Below the pieces are notes generated by a model. The model saw nothing but the letters and a program-made list of their open reading frames with translations. It had not been told where the DNA came from and did not search any database. Source: SZUA-309 sp965233675 (lineage in GTDB: Bacteria; Pseudomonadota; Gammaproteobacteria; Pseudomonadales; Azotimanducaceae). From it: 64,000 bases of DNA. Each line of letters opens with the position of its first letter. Position 1 is the first letter of the stretch. Positions 17,017 through 26,188 of the stretch are shown in pieces. A program made the translations under genes and the position numbers. The stretch lies in assembly GCA_965233675.1 (NCBI GenBank), contig OZ247498.1:930001-994000 (forward strand), given 5' to 3'.

Positions 17017-17035
17017 TTAAATGCAAATCGTTCTC
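17017..17035 (-). promoter_or_regulatory. Candidate Fur box upstream of bfd
   Basis: On the minus strand the 19-mer GAGAACGATTTGCATTTAA matches the classical Fur consensus at 11 of 19 positions by eye, including the GATxxxCATT core. It is centred about 22 bp upstream of the bfd ATG in an AT-rich patch. The site and its role are inferred. Confidence 0.5.
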
Positions 17036-17193
17036 GATGGCAAATAGTTCATACTGTTATCTGCGACTGCTGCCCATTTGCCGCTGATAGGTATTTTTAT
17101 TTGTATTTCAATAACTTATGGATATTTTCCTTGCCATGAGCGCGCGGATGAGGCAAATTTCCGCTTACAACGTACCCCCAACCTGGAGCCTTC

Positions 17194-17667
17194 ATGCAGC
17201 CGAATGACAGCGAAATCATCGCCCACCTGAACCGGGCGCTCCGCAATGAGCTCACGGCCATCAATCAGTATTTCCTGCACGCCAAGATGCTGAAGGACTG
17301 GGGCCTGGGCGAGCTGGCGGAGAAGGAAGAGCATGAGTCCATCGACGAAATGAAGCACGCGGACGAGCTGATCGAACGCATCCTGTTTCTCGACGGGCTG
17401 CCCAACCTGCAGGACATCGGCAAACTGTTCATCGGTCAGAACGTGAAGGAGATCTTCGAATGCGATCTGAAGCTGGAGATGGCCGCGTTGCCTGATCTTC
17501 GGGAATCCATCGATTTCTGTGAAAAGGCGGATGACTATGGCAGCCGGGCCCTGTTCACGAAGATCCTCTGTTCCGAGGAGGAGCATGTGGACTGGCTGGA
17601 AACTCAGCTCGACCTGATTGAGAAGGTCGGCATGGAGCGGTTTACCCAGCGCCACATTACCGCCTGA
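17194..17667 (+). CDS. bfr: Bacterioferritin
   Basis: Haem-containing iron-storage protein that assembles into a 24-subunit shell. It has 157 residues. The ferroxidase ligands Glu19, Glu52 and His55 are visible (RNELTAINQ and IDEMKHADEL), as are the later SEEEHVDW ligands. Met53 matches the haem-ligating methionine. GGAG lies 5 nt before the ATG. It is divergent from its partner gene bfd. Confidence 0.96.
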   Translation: MQPNDSEIIAHLNRALRNELTAINQYFLHAKMLKDWGLGELAEKEEHESIDEMKHADELIERILFLDGLPNLQDIGKLFIGQNVKEIFECDLKLEMAALPDLRESIDFCEKADDYGSRALFTKILCSEEEHVDWLETQLDLIEKVGMERFTQRHITA

Positions 17668-17761
17668 CACCCGGTTCGCTTTCCCCGTCCGTGCCGCTCG
17701 CCTAGAATCAGGGGACTTCCTGATCGGGTCATCCCACTTGTCTGAGAACTTTGATGGGCGC

Positions 17762-18955
17762 ATGGGCGTCGGACGGCGGCTGCGGCGGAGTCTGAACGGC
17801 ATCCAGCACGGCTGGGTGCCGGCGCTGCTGTCGATGTTGGCGCTCCTGCCAGTATTGAGCGGCAGCACGACCGCCAGCGCGGCGGAGCTGCCACGTTCCA
17901 TGGCCTGGTCGGCCTACAACCTCGGCACCACGGGCAACAGTCAGGCGGTGGCCATCGCCAAGATGCTGAAGGATCGCTATGGCGTGAACCTGCGAATCCT
18001 GCCCGGCAAGAATGACGTATCCCGCCTGCTGCCCCTCGTCAAAGGGCGGGTACAGTTTTCGGCGAACGGCGTGGCTACCTTCTTCGCGTCGGAAGGCGTC
18101 TTCCAGTTTGCCGCGCCGAACTGGGGGCCGCTGCCGCTCCGGCTGGTGATGACGTCCAACGGCGACAGCAATCAGGCTCTGGCGGTGGCGGCTGATCTCG
18201 GCATACAGACGTATGCGGATCTGAAAGGTAAGCGGGTGCCCTATGTGCGCGGCGCACCTTCCCTCAACGTGGGCACGGAGGCGCTCCTTGCCTGTGGCGG
18301 CATCGGCTGGTCGGATGTGGAAAGAATCGAGTTTCCCGGCTATCAGGCCATGTGGGACGGCATCCTGAACAATCAGGTGGACGCCGCCTTTGCCACCACC
18401 GTTTCCGGACCCACCCGCAGACTGGAAGCATCGCCCAGGGGCATTTTCTGGCCGGCGGCCCCCCATGACGACGAAGCCTGCTGGGCGGGGATCCGGCGGA
18501 TGGGGCCCTATTTCATGCCCCATGTCGGAACGCGAGGCGCCGGTATCAGTGAAGCCGCGCCCCATGAGGGAGGCACCTATCCCTATCCGCTGCTGACCGG
18601 GCTCGACAGGAGCGATCCGGCGATCGTCAGCGCGCTTGTTCGGGCGCTGCATACCCACTACGACGACTACAAGGATGCGGATCCCGGCAGCATCGGCTGG
18701 GCGTTGGACCGGCAGATTTTCCAATGGGTGGTGCCGTATCACGAGGGCGCGGTGGCCGTGTACCGGGAACTCGGGGTCTGGCGCGACGAAGATCAGGCCC
18801 ACAACGATTCACTGCTCGAACGGCAGGCCGTGCTGGCCGCTGCCTGGGCCGGCATGGCCGACAGTGATCTCGAGGGAGATGCGTTCCGGTCGGCCTGGAT
18901 GATACGGCGTAAAGAAGCGCTGATCGCGGCCGGTTTCGATCCGATCTGGGAGTAG
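17762..18955 (+). CDS. TAXI-family TRAP transporter solute-binding protein
   Basis: Periplasmic substrate-binding subunit of a TRAP transporter, 397 residues, TAXI type. After an N-terminal signal region (hydrophobic about 18-42, ending STTASAA) the mature part has family features: YNLGTTGNSQAVAIAKML, GVATFFASEG, LKGKRVPYVRGAPSLNVGTEALL and ILNNQVDAAFAT. The start is uncertain: ATG 17762 gives a plausible signal peptide, but no strong ribosome binding site is seen. The permease follows 30 nt downstream. The substrate is unknown; TAXI systems studied elsewhere take up amino or dicarboxylic acids. Confidence 0.92.
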   Translation: MGVGRRLRRSLNGIQHGWVPALLSMLALLPVLSGSTTASAAELPRSMAWSAYNLGTTGNSQAVAIAKMLKDRYGVNLRILPGKNDVSRLLPLVKGRVQFSANGVATFFASEGVFQFAAPNWGPLPLRLVMTSNGDSNQALAVAADLGIQTYADLKGKRVPYVRGAPSLNVGTEALLACGGIGWSDVERIEFPGYQAMWDGILNNQVDAAFATTVSGPTRRLEASPRGIFWPAAPHDDEACWAGIRRMGPYFMPHVGTRGAGISEAAPHEGGTYPYPLLTGLDRSDPAIVSALVRALHTHYDDYKDADPGSIGWALDRQIFQWVVPYHEGAVAVYRELGVWRDEDQAHNDSLLERQAVLAAAWAGMADSDLEGDAFRSAWMIRRKEALIAAGFDPIWE

Positions 18956-18985
18956 TCGGGTGATATCGACCAGGATGTTGCGCGC

Positions 18986-20809
18986 GTGAGCGAACGGGCG
19001 CCAGCAGAGGCAGCCGCTGAACCCGTCACCAACGTGCTCACCGCGACGGCGGCGGTATTGTCCCTGTTTCTCGCCATGGACATGCTGCGGATGTTCGGCA
19101 ACAGTCAGTTGCTCGGCGACCTGATCAGTCTGGAAACCCACTATTTCTTCGCACTGGTCGGATTGCTGCTGCCGCTGGTCTTTCTGAACGACCGGCGGCT
19201 CAAAGGGCTGGACGAACTGCTTGCGCTGGGTGTTTTTCTGGTCTGTGTCTATTTCTTCGGTCAGGCCGAGCGCATTCTCGATGAAGGTTGGGAATTCGGT
19301 GCTCCGGAGACGGCCACCTATCTCTCGATTGTGCTCTGGGTACTGTTGCTCGAAGCCGTGCGGCGGGCGGCGGGCTGGTCGCTCTTTCTGATCGCTGCAA
19401 TCTTCTCGGTGCTGCCCATGGTCACCGAGTACCTGCCCGGGCCGCTGTCCGGGCTGCCATCGAGTCTGGAAGAGACTGCCGTCTACCACGCCCTCAGCAT
19501 CGAAAGTATTTTCGGCCTGCCGTTCCGGGCCTTCGCCAATCTGGTGATCGGATTTCTGCTGTTCGGGATCACGCTGCAGCACACGGGTGGAGGTGCCTTC
19601 TTTCTCGACCTGGCGTTTGCCCTGCTTGGCCATGTGCGTGGCGGACCGGCCAAGGTGGCGATCTTTTCCAGCGGGCTGATGGGCTCCATGAGCGGCAGCG
19701 TGGTCACCAATGTGCTGACTACGGGTCAGCTCACCATTCCGGCAATGAAGAAGGTCGGCGTACCGGCGGAAACCGCCGGTGGGGTAGAGGCTTGTGCCTC
19801 CACGGGCGGTGTGCTGTTACCGCCGATCATGGGCTCGACCGCGTTCGTGATGGCCACCTTTCTGGAGATTCCCTATTACCAGATTGCGCTCGCGGCGGCG
19901 TTGCCGGCCTGCCTGTATTTTGGTGGGTTGTTCGTGCAGATCGATGCCACAGCCGCGCGGGATGGCCTGACGGGCGTAGACCGGGCGGAACTGCCTCGGG
20001 TGAGTCAGGTTCTGAAAGACGGCTGGCACTATCTCGGCGCATTTGCCTTGCTCATCTTTCTGCTGCTCGTCATGCAGCGGGAGGCGGTGGCGCCGTACTT
20101 CGCCACGGCGGCGCTGCTGGTGCTCAATCAGCTCACTCCAGCCCACCGCTGGAAACTCGCTGAGTTGACCGAGTTCCTGGTCGCTACCGGCCGGTTGCTG
20201 GTGGAACTGCTGGCGATTCTTGCCGGCGTGGGACTGATCGTGGGCGCGTTGTCGGTGACCGGGCTTTCCGGAACGCTGGTGAACGATCTGCTGTTCATTG
20301 CCGGTGACAGCACCTGGCTGCTTCTGGGCATGGGCGCCCTGACCAGTTTTGTGCTCGGGATCGGCATGACGGTCACGGCGGCTTACATTTTTCTGGCGGT
20401 GATTCTCGCGCCGGCGCTGGTGGCAGGTGGCCTGGATGCCATCGGCGTGCACCTGTTCATCCTCTACTGGGGCATGCTGTCGTTCATTACCCCGCCAGTG
20501 GCCCTGGGCGCTTTTGCGGCGGCGAGCATCGCCGGCGCCAATCCGATCCGCACTGGCCTGGCGGCCATGAAGCTCGGCAGCATCATTTACTTCATCCCCT
20601 TCATCTTCGTGCTGGACACCAGCCTGCTGCTCGAAGGGAGTCTGCTGGAGATTCTCGTCGGCGTGACACGTGCGGGCCTCGGCCTCTGGCTGGTGATCGC
20701 CGGTCTGCAGGGATATCTGCAGGGTATCGGCAGGATCAGAAACCCGCTGCTGCGCTGCCTCATCAGCGCAGCCGGTCTGACGATCGCCTTTTCTTTTCTG
20801 CTGTTCTGA
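18986..20809 (+). CDS. TRAP transporter fused permease (DctQM type)
   Basis: Inner-membrane permease of a TRAP transporter with the small (Q) and large (M) subunits fused, 607 residues and about 15-17 hydrophobic helices. Family landmarks include GGPAKVAIFSSGLMGSMSGS, TGGVLLPPIMGSTAFVMA and FITPPVALGAFAAASIAG. TRAP systems use a sodium or proton gradient, which suits the Na+-pumping enzymes in this window. The start is GTG 18986. The gene forms an operon with the TAXI binding protein and converges with the alkylsulfatase gene. Confidence 0.93.
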   Translation: MSERAPAEAAAEPVTNVLTATAAVLSLFLAMDMLRMFGNSQLLGDLISLETHYFFALVGLLLPLVFLNDRRLKGLDELLALGVFLVCVYFFGQAERILDEGWEFGAPETATYLSIVLWVLLLEAVRRAAGWSLFLIAAIFSVLPMVTEYLPGPLSGLPSSLEETAVYHALSIESIFGLPFRAFANLVIGFLLFGITLQHTGGGAFFLDLAFALLGHVRGGPAKVAIFSSGLMGSMSGSVVTNVLTTGQLTIPAMKKVGVPAETAGGVEACASTGGVLLPPIMGSTAFVMATFLEIPYYQIALAAALPACLYFGGLFVQIDATAARDGLTGVDRAELPRVSQVLKDGWHYLGAFALLIFLLLVMQREAVAPYFATAALLVLNQLTPAHRWKLAELTEFLVATGRLLVELLAILAGVGLIVGALSVTGLSGTLVNDLLFIAGDSTWLLLGMGALTSFVLGIGMTVTAAYIFLAVILAPALVAGGLDAIGVHLFILYWGMLSFITPPVALGAFAAASIAGANPIRTGLAAMKLGSIIYFIPFIFVLDTSLLLEGSLLEILVGVTRAGLGLWLVIAGLQGYLQGIGRIRNPLLRCLISAAGLTIAFSFLLF

Positions 20810-20812
20810 CGT

Positions 20813-22750
20813 TCAGGCCGGCATCGTGCGCGGCGTGACGATGGGGTAGCGACGCAGAAACTGATCGAACAGCGCTGACAGCTGGAGCAGGGCCGTTGCG
20901 TCACCGTCCACCGTCAGCTTGCCGTCATTGATCAGCGTCATCCCATCGGTGATGCCCACCATCAGCGCTTTGAAGTCGATGGAGGAGAGCGTCAGCGTTG
21001 CCGTTGGTGCCTCTGCGCTGCGGTTCGGAAATCCATGCAGAACGCCGTTTTCGATGCTGAGCAGCCAGCGCTCGTTCAGATCCGTGAAGGTGAGATTGAT
21101 TGCCAGGTTCACACCGCTGGCCCGTTCTCCGTTCAGGCGTACGGCCATCGCCCGGAATATATTGGGCAGCGGAATGCCAAGCGCCATGCCAGGGCTCGGA
21201 GCATAAGTGCTGTCCGACTCCTGCGGCTGGCGCAACTCGAGGGCGCCGCACAGGTAGAAGTTCCGCCAGACGGCGGATTCCGCCTGATAGCCGAGCTGCT
21301 CCAGGGCGTCAGCGAGCAGGGCCCGGGCAGCAGCATGCTCCGGGTCCGAGAGGATCACGTGGTTGAGTACTTCCGCCACCCAGCGATAGTCGCCTTCATC
21401 GAAGGAGGACCGGGCCTTTTCGACCACCGCGTCCGCACCGCCCATGAACTTCACGTAGCGTTCGCCCGCGGCACCAGGTGGATGCTTCCGGATGTTGGCC
21501 GGATTGCCATCGAAGAAACCCAGGTACTTCACGTACACCGCCTTGGCGTTGTGATGCACGGTGCCGTAGTAGCCGCGGTTGGACCAGTTTCTGTCCAGCG
21601 TTTCCGGCAGTTGAATCTGCTCGGCGATTTCTTCCGGATTGAAGCCCTGATTGGCGAGGCGCAGAACCTGATCGTGAATGTATTTGTACAGATCCCGCTG
21701 AGAACGCAGATACTCGCAGGCTTCCTCACGTCCCCAGATCGGCCAGTGATGGCTTGCAAACTGAATCTCGAGCCGGTCGCCGTAGCGGTCGATGGACTCG
21801 TTGATCTGTTCGCTCCAGGCGAGTGCGTCACGCACCTGCGCCCCACGCAGGGTGTAGACGTTGTGCAGGTGGTGAGAGGTGATTTCCGACATGCACAGGG
21901 CTTTGAACTGCGGCAGGTAGAACACGAATTCCGCCGGTGCCTCGGTGCCGGGCGTCATCTGGAATTCAAACGTGATGCCGTCCAGTTCCCGCTGTTCACC
22001 GGTTTCACAGACACTGTCGTTTGGAACCACAAAACCCGTACTGCCCATGGAGAGCGCTGCTCCCAGGCCCGTGGTGATGAACCCGGTGGTCGAGGGTTCC
22101 AGCAGATTGCCGTACATGTAGGTCGCACGGCGTCCCATGGCGTTTCCCGCCAGCACGTTCTCGGCCAGGGCCTCATCCACGAAGTGCTCCGGGGCGACGA
22201 CGGGAACCCGCCCGGAAGCGGCGTCTTCCGCACTGATCACGCCGAGCACACCGGCGAAGTGGTCCGCATGGGAGTGGGTATGCACGACCGCGGTGACCGG
22301 CCGTTCACCCAGGTGTTCGTTGGCCAGTGCCAGCGCGGCCGCTGCCGACTCTGCGCTGGTGAGGGGATCGATAATCACCCAGCCCGTCTCGCCGCGAATG
22401 AGCGTCATGTTGGCGATATCGAAGGAGCGCACCTGATAGATGCCGTCCGTCACCTCGAACAGACCGTTGTGCAGGCCGTTCAACTGAGCCTGTCGCCACA
22501 GGCTCGGATTGACCGTATCCGGACAATCGCCATCGAGAAAGGCGAGGGCCTGGCTGAGGTCGTAGGCTGGACGTCTGCCGTCAGTGCGAGGGATGGTCAG
22601 CGGATCCAGCGTGGCGATGAAACCCCGTCGGGCGTTTTCAAAACTGCGCACGTCGTCGAACGGCAGCCGGGCACGCAAACGCTCGTTTTCTGCAATGGTG
22701 TGTGCGGTCGCCGGCTTGCTGGCGATCTGTTCGTCTGTCAGAACTGGCAT
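20813..22750 (-). CDS. Metallo-beta-lactamase-fold alkyl sulfatase (SdsA/BDS1-like)
   Basis: Zinc-dependent hydrolase cleaving alkyl sulfates such as SDS, 645 residues, the family's usual length. The metal motif VVHTHSHADH (His159, His161, Asp163, His164) is followed by a helical dimerisation domain (about 380-510). A C-terminal SCP2-like domain (about 520-645) in related enzymes receives the alkyl chain. No clear signal peptide is seen, although some relatives are periplasmic. The start at 22750 has GAGG nearby; the longer reading to 22867 would overlap the next gene. It sits beside a TRAP transporter and may use its substrate, but this is a guess. Confidence 0.92.
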   Translation of the reverse strand: MPVLTDEQIASKPATAHTIAENERLRARLPFDDVRSFENARRGFIATLDPLTIPRTDGRRPAYDLSQALAFLDGDCPDTVNPSLWRQAQLNGLHNGLFEVTDGIYQVRSFDIANMTLIRGETGWVIIDPLTSAESAAAALALANEHLGERPVTAVVHTHSHADHFAGVLGVISAEDAASGRVPVVAPEHFVDEALAENVLAGNAMGRRATYMYGNLLEPSTTGFITTGLGAALSMGSTGFVVPNDSVCETGEQRELDGITFEFQMTPGTEAPAEFVFYLPQFKALCMSEITSHHLHNVYTLRGAQVRDALAWSEQINESIDRYGDRLEIQFASHHWPIWGREEACEYLRSQRDLYKYIHDQVLRLANQGFNPEEIAEQIQLPETLDRNWSNRGYYGTVHHNAKAVYVKYLGFFDGNPANIRKHPPGAAGERYVKFMGGADAVVEKARSSFDEGDYRWVAEVLNHVILSDPEHAAARALLADALEQLGYQAESAVWRNFYLCGALELRQPQESDSTYAPSPGMALGIPLPNIFRAMAVRLNGERASGVNLAINLTFTDLNERWLLSIENGVLHGFPNRSAEAPTATLTLSSIDFKALMVGITDGMTLINDGKLTVDGDATALLQLSALFDQFLRRYPIVTPRTMPA

Positions 22751-22767
22751 GTGCACTCCTCGGGTGG

Positions 22768-23637
22768 TCAGACGGGTATCACATCCACGGCCACGGTCAG
22801 GTGCTGGCTGCCACCGCCGTGAATGTGTCCCCGGGTTGGGCTCACGTCGCTGTAGTCCCGTCCCCAACCCAGCGTGATGTGTTCCGTCTGGGCCTGAATG
22901 TTGTTGGTCGGATCGAAATCCACCCAGCCGAACTCAGGGCACCAGACCGAGAACCAGGCATGGGATGCATCAGCCCCCGTCAGCCTCGGCTGACCTTCCG
23001 GTGGTTGTGTGAGCAGGTAGCCGCTGACGTAACGAGCGGGCACACCACATGCCCTCAGGCAGGCGATGCCCAGGTGGGCGAAATCCTGACAGACACCTGC
23101 GCGTGAGCCGAGCACCTCCGGGATTGGCGTATACACGTCCGTAACGCCGCCCCGGTATTCGAAATCATTGTAGATCTGCTCGGTCAGCTCCCGGGCAAGA
23201 CGCAGTAGGGGCTTCCCGGGACTGAGCAGCGGCTGGATGTAGTTCCGGGCACCATCGAAGACGATATGCGGGGAGGGGAAACAGAAGCGTCCGGCTTCCC
23301 GTGCATCTTCGCTCGCTGCCTGCCGCGCCACCGCCGCTGCCTGTTCCCAGGACGGGCTCAGGTCGAGCAGGACGCCTTCATTGGCGCTCACCACCACCCG
23401 GGACTCGGCGGTGATGGTCAGAACCGCATGAAGATCCCGGATGAAGAGGTCGGTGACCGGGTTTCCCCAGAAATCCGTTCTCGCATCCAGATTGAGCGGT
23501 TCCGGTGTTACATGGATGCTGGCGTGGTGCACTTCCTGGCGATCGAACGCTCTCGGCGTGAGATGCAATGACTGATAGGAACTGCCGACCGGGTGTTCGT
23601 AGGTGTATTGAGTAACGTGCTTTACCTGGTATTCCAC
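22768..23637 (-). CDS. Transglutaminase-like cysteine protease/transferase
   Basis: A 289-residue protein with an N-terminal bacterial transglutaminase-like domain (opening EYQVKHVTQYTYEHPV) and a C-terminal transglutaminase core. The triad is Cys183 (AGVCQDFAH), His226 (ASHAWFSVW) and Asp242 (DFDPTNN). The start is GTG 23637. It lies 11 nt downstream of the CP-ATP-grasp/alpha-E gene, a recurring pairing in bacteria in which the set is thought to make or modify a peptide. The product has not been worked out here. Confidence 0.92.
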   Translation of the reverse strand: MEYQVKHVTQYTYEHPVGSSYQSLHLTPRAFDRQEVHHASIHVTPEPLNLDARTDFWGNPVTDLFIRDLHAVLTITAESRVVVSANEGVLLDLSPSWEQAAAVARQAASEDAREAGRFCFPSPHIVFDGARNYIQPLLSPGKPLLRLARELTEQIYNDFEYRGGVTDVYTPIPEVLGSRAGVCQDFAHLGIACLRACGVPARYVSGYLLTQPPEGQPRLTGADASHAWFSVWCPEFGWVDFDPTNNIQAQTEHITLGWGRDYSDVSPTRGHIHGGGSQHLTVAVDVIPV

Positions 23638-23648
23638 GGTCTGAACAC

Positions 23649-26126
23649 TCAGTGATGAACGATGGCTGGATCGAAGTAGGTTTCGGTCAACACCGCCTGC
23701 AACTCCGACAGATTCTCTTCGGTACGTTTCAGAAGTCGATTCAGGTGCGTGCGCAGGCCTGTCTTGCTCAGAACGTTGGCCAGTTTTTCGAGATCCGCCA
23801 GCGACAGGTCCGTGTGTGTTGCCAGCAGCAATCGTTGCGCGGGGCTCAGATCCTGCTCGACTTCCCGCCTTGGCATGGTGGACAGATGGTGCTGCAGCGA
23901 CGCGATCTGGAAGATCAGACCGCGGGGATTGGAATCATCGGTGAGCATCAGGTCGAGCACGGTGGTCAGGGTCGGATTCGACTGATATCGGGAACGGTGG
24001 GTCAGGGTGCTGTCGCAGAGGTCGAGCAGCAGCGCCAGGGTGCCGTCCGCCTGGGGCTCGCGGGTGCAGAGCTCGCGGATCACACGAACCAGAAACTGTG
24101 AGCGCTCCAGACGTCGGCCCGCTTCGAGCAGACGCCAGCCGTAGCCCCGCGTCATGTTTTCCTGGACCTGGCCGTTCACGGCAGAGAGTTTTTCGATCAG
24201 GTCGTCGAGCAGGTGCACCACGTCGGCGGCCGTATGCACGCGCCAGCGCAGTTGCGGTGCCTGGCGCAGACTTTCGAACAGGCGCCAGGCATCCCGGGAC
24301 AGCCGTTCACGGATATGCTCGGCAGTGCGGCTCACGTTGGCCAGAACGGTGGCCAGGCCGTCTTCACTCTCCGGATCGAACAGGATGTTCCAGAGTTCCT
24401 GTTCCACGGCGATCCGTCCTGCGCTGGCGGCTCGACGTGCCCGGTGAACGGACAGGTAGTCCATGGATGAGAGCAGGCGGGTGAGAATATCCAGGGCGAC
24501 AGGCTGGTCGGAGACGTCACCCTCCCCGGCAATGTAGCGGAACAGCGATCGATACAGCCGTACGGCGCCTTCCGTACGCTCGAGGTAGCGGCCGAGCCAG
24601 AAAAGGTGATCGGCCGTACGGCTTGGCAGGTCCCGGTCGCTCCGTCTCGTCGGCAGCACGGTGGCGGGCAGGCGGGTGGATTTGTCCCCCCTGAGGCGTG
24701 GTAACCAGACGTCTTTGCTCACGTCCCCCTGACTGGTGGCAACCCGCACCAGGCCCCCCGGCATCACCTGATAGCCATCGTCCGTCGCTGCCACATACAT
24801 CCGCAGGGTCATGGGGGCCGCTTCCCAGTGTCCGTCCGGGTGCCAGCAGGGTACGGTGGATAGCGCGATGGGTTCGCGGCCGACATAGGCGTAGGGCATG
24901 GCACGGATCTGCTCTGCCAGTGCCGCCGGTGAATCGGTGTCCACATCCGCCGCCAGGTAGCCATGCACGCTGGTCGCCAGCAACGGTTTCCGTTCGAAGG
25001 CATTTCGGATCACCAGTGAAGGCATGTTGTGCAGCACATGCTCGAGGGCATCCGCCTGACCGCACCACCAGGTGGCCAGACTCGGCAGCGTCAGCGTTTC
25101 ACCCAGCAGCAGTTCCGAGAGTCCGGGCAGGAAGCTCATGATGGCGTCGTTCTCGACCACGCCGCTGCCGATGGCATTGGCGATCATCACCGAGCCTTCG
25201 CTCGCCGCCCGGAGCAGTCCGGGTGTCCCCAGCATGGACTGAGCGTCCAGTTCCATCGGGTCGGTGTCCGCGGATTCAATCTGCCGCATGATCAGATTGA
25301 TCGGTTTCAGTCCCTCCAGCGTTTTCAGGTAGACCTGCCCCCGCTGAACCGTGATGTCGGCGCCTTCGACAATGGGAAAACCGAGGTATCGACCGAGGAA
25401 AGTCTGCTCGAAGTAGGTGGACTGTTCAGGGCCGGCCGACAGAATGACCGACAGCCCATCCCGGGTACCGACCCGGCGTGCCACCTGCTGCATGCCCGCG
25501 CTGTAACTGCGGAAGAAGCGGGCCAGTCGGGCGATGCTGCCCCGCTCGAAAAGATCCGGCACCGACCGGGACATGATCATCCGGTTTTCGAGTGCATAGC
25601 CGAGTCCGGAAGGGGCCTCGGTGCGGTTCGCCAGCACCCGCCACTGGCCATCCGGCGAGCGACCGAGATCGAAGGACAGCAGACTCAGGTAGGCGTCTTC
25701 CGGTGCCTGGTAGCCGATGCTCGGCAGCAGGTAATTTGAATTTGCGAACGCCAGAGACTGGGGCAGGGTGTCCTGCAACAGCGAGGTCGGGCCATAGAAA
25801 TCGGCAACGATCTGGTTCAGCAGACGCGCCCGCTGGATGAGGCCCGCTTCGAGTGCTGGCCATTCGTTGGGATCGAGAATGAACGGCAGCCCATCGAGTT
25901 GCCAGGGCCGTCGGCTGCCATCCGCAAAGTAGGTGACTGCACTCTCGTTCAGCAGTCGGCGAATGCTGGCGTCCTGGGTCTCTGCCCAACGGCTGTCCGG
26001 GTCGTTGACCACCGCGTCCATGAACTGCCAGTGCGGGCGCACGGACCCCTCGGAGACAAACTCGTCGTACACGCCCCCAGGCGGCTGATACGCGGTTGTC
26101 ATCGGCACGGTGCTGGACTGTGTCAT
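23649..26126 (-). CDS. Circularly permuted ATP-grasp and alpha-E domain fusion
   Basis: An 825-residue fusion. Residues about 20-490 form a circularly permuted ATP-grasp ligase domain (DUF404/DUF407-like; visible parts VTYFADGSRRPWQLDGLPF, LGYALENRMIMSR and VIANAIGSGVVEND). Residues about 510-825 form an alpha-E (DUF403) domain, starting near RTADHLFWLGRYLERTEG. In many genomes the two are separate adjacent genes. ATP-grasp enzymes form amide bonds, so with the downstream transglutaminase this may build a peptide-like product; that is inference. ATG 26126 and 26102 are both possible starts. Confidence 0.9.
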   Translation of the reverse strand: MTQSSTVPMTTAYQPPGGVYDEFVSEGSVRPHWQFMDAVVNDPDSRWAETQDASIRRLLNESAVTYFADGSRRPWQLDGLPFILDPNEWPALEAGLIQRARLLNQIVADFYGPTSLLQDTLPQSLAFANSNYLLPSIGYQAPEDAYLSLLSFDLGRSPDGQWRVLANRTEAPSGLGYALENRMIMSRSVPDLFERGSIARLARFFRSYSAGMQQVARRVGTRDGLSVILSAGPEQSTYFEQTFLGRYLGFPIVEGADITVQRGQVYLKTLEGLKPINLIMRQIESADTDPMELDAQSMLGTPGLLRAASEGSVMIANAIGSGVVENDAIMSFLPGLSELLLGETLTLPSLATWWCGQADALEHVLHNMPSLVIRNAFERKPLLATSVHGYLAADVDTDSPAALAEQIRAMPYAYVGREPIALSTVPCWHPDGHWEAAPMTLRMYVAATDDGYQVMPGGLVRVATSQGDVSKDVWLPRLRGDKSTRLPATVLPTRRSDRDLPSRTADHLFWLGRYLERTEGAVRLYRSLFRYIAGEGDVSDQPVALDILTRLLSSMDYLSVHRARRAASAGRIAVEQELWNILFDPESEDGLATVLANVSRTAEHIRERLSRDAWRLFESLRQAPQLRWRVHTAADVVHLLDDLIEKLSAVNGQVQENMTRGYGWRLLEAGRRLERSQFLVRVIRELCTREPQADGTLALLLDLCDSTLTHRSRYQSNPTLTTVLDLMLTDDSNPRGLIFQIASLQHHLSTMPRREVEQDLSPAQRLLLATHTDLSLADLEKLANVLSKTGLRTHLNRLLKRTEENLSELQAVLTETYFDPAIVHH

Positions 26127-26188
26127 AGGGGTTGAACGTTTTGAGACTGCGCCACTCTAGGCAACCGTCACGGCTTTGTCACGGGCCC

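Noticed and set aside
21035..22822. 595-codon plus-strand frame opposite the alkylsulfatase
   Set aside because: Antisense to a gene with intact zinc motifs; its composition is typical of shadow frames.
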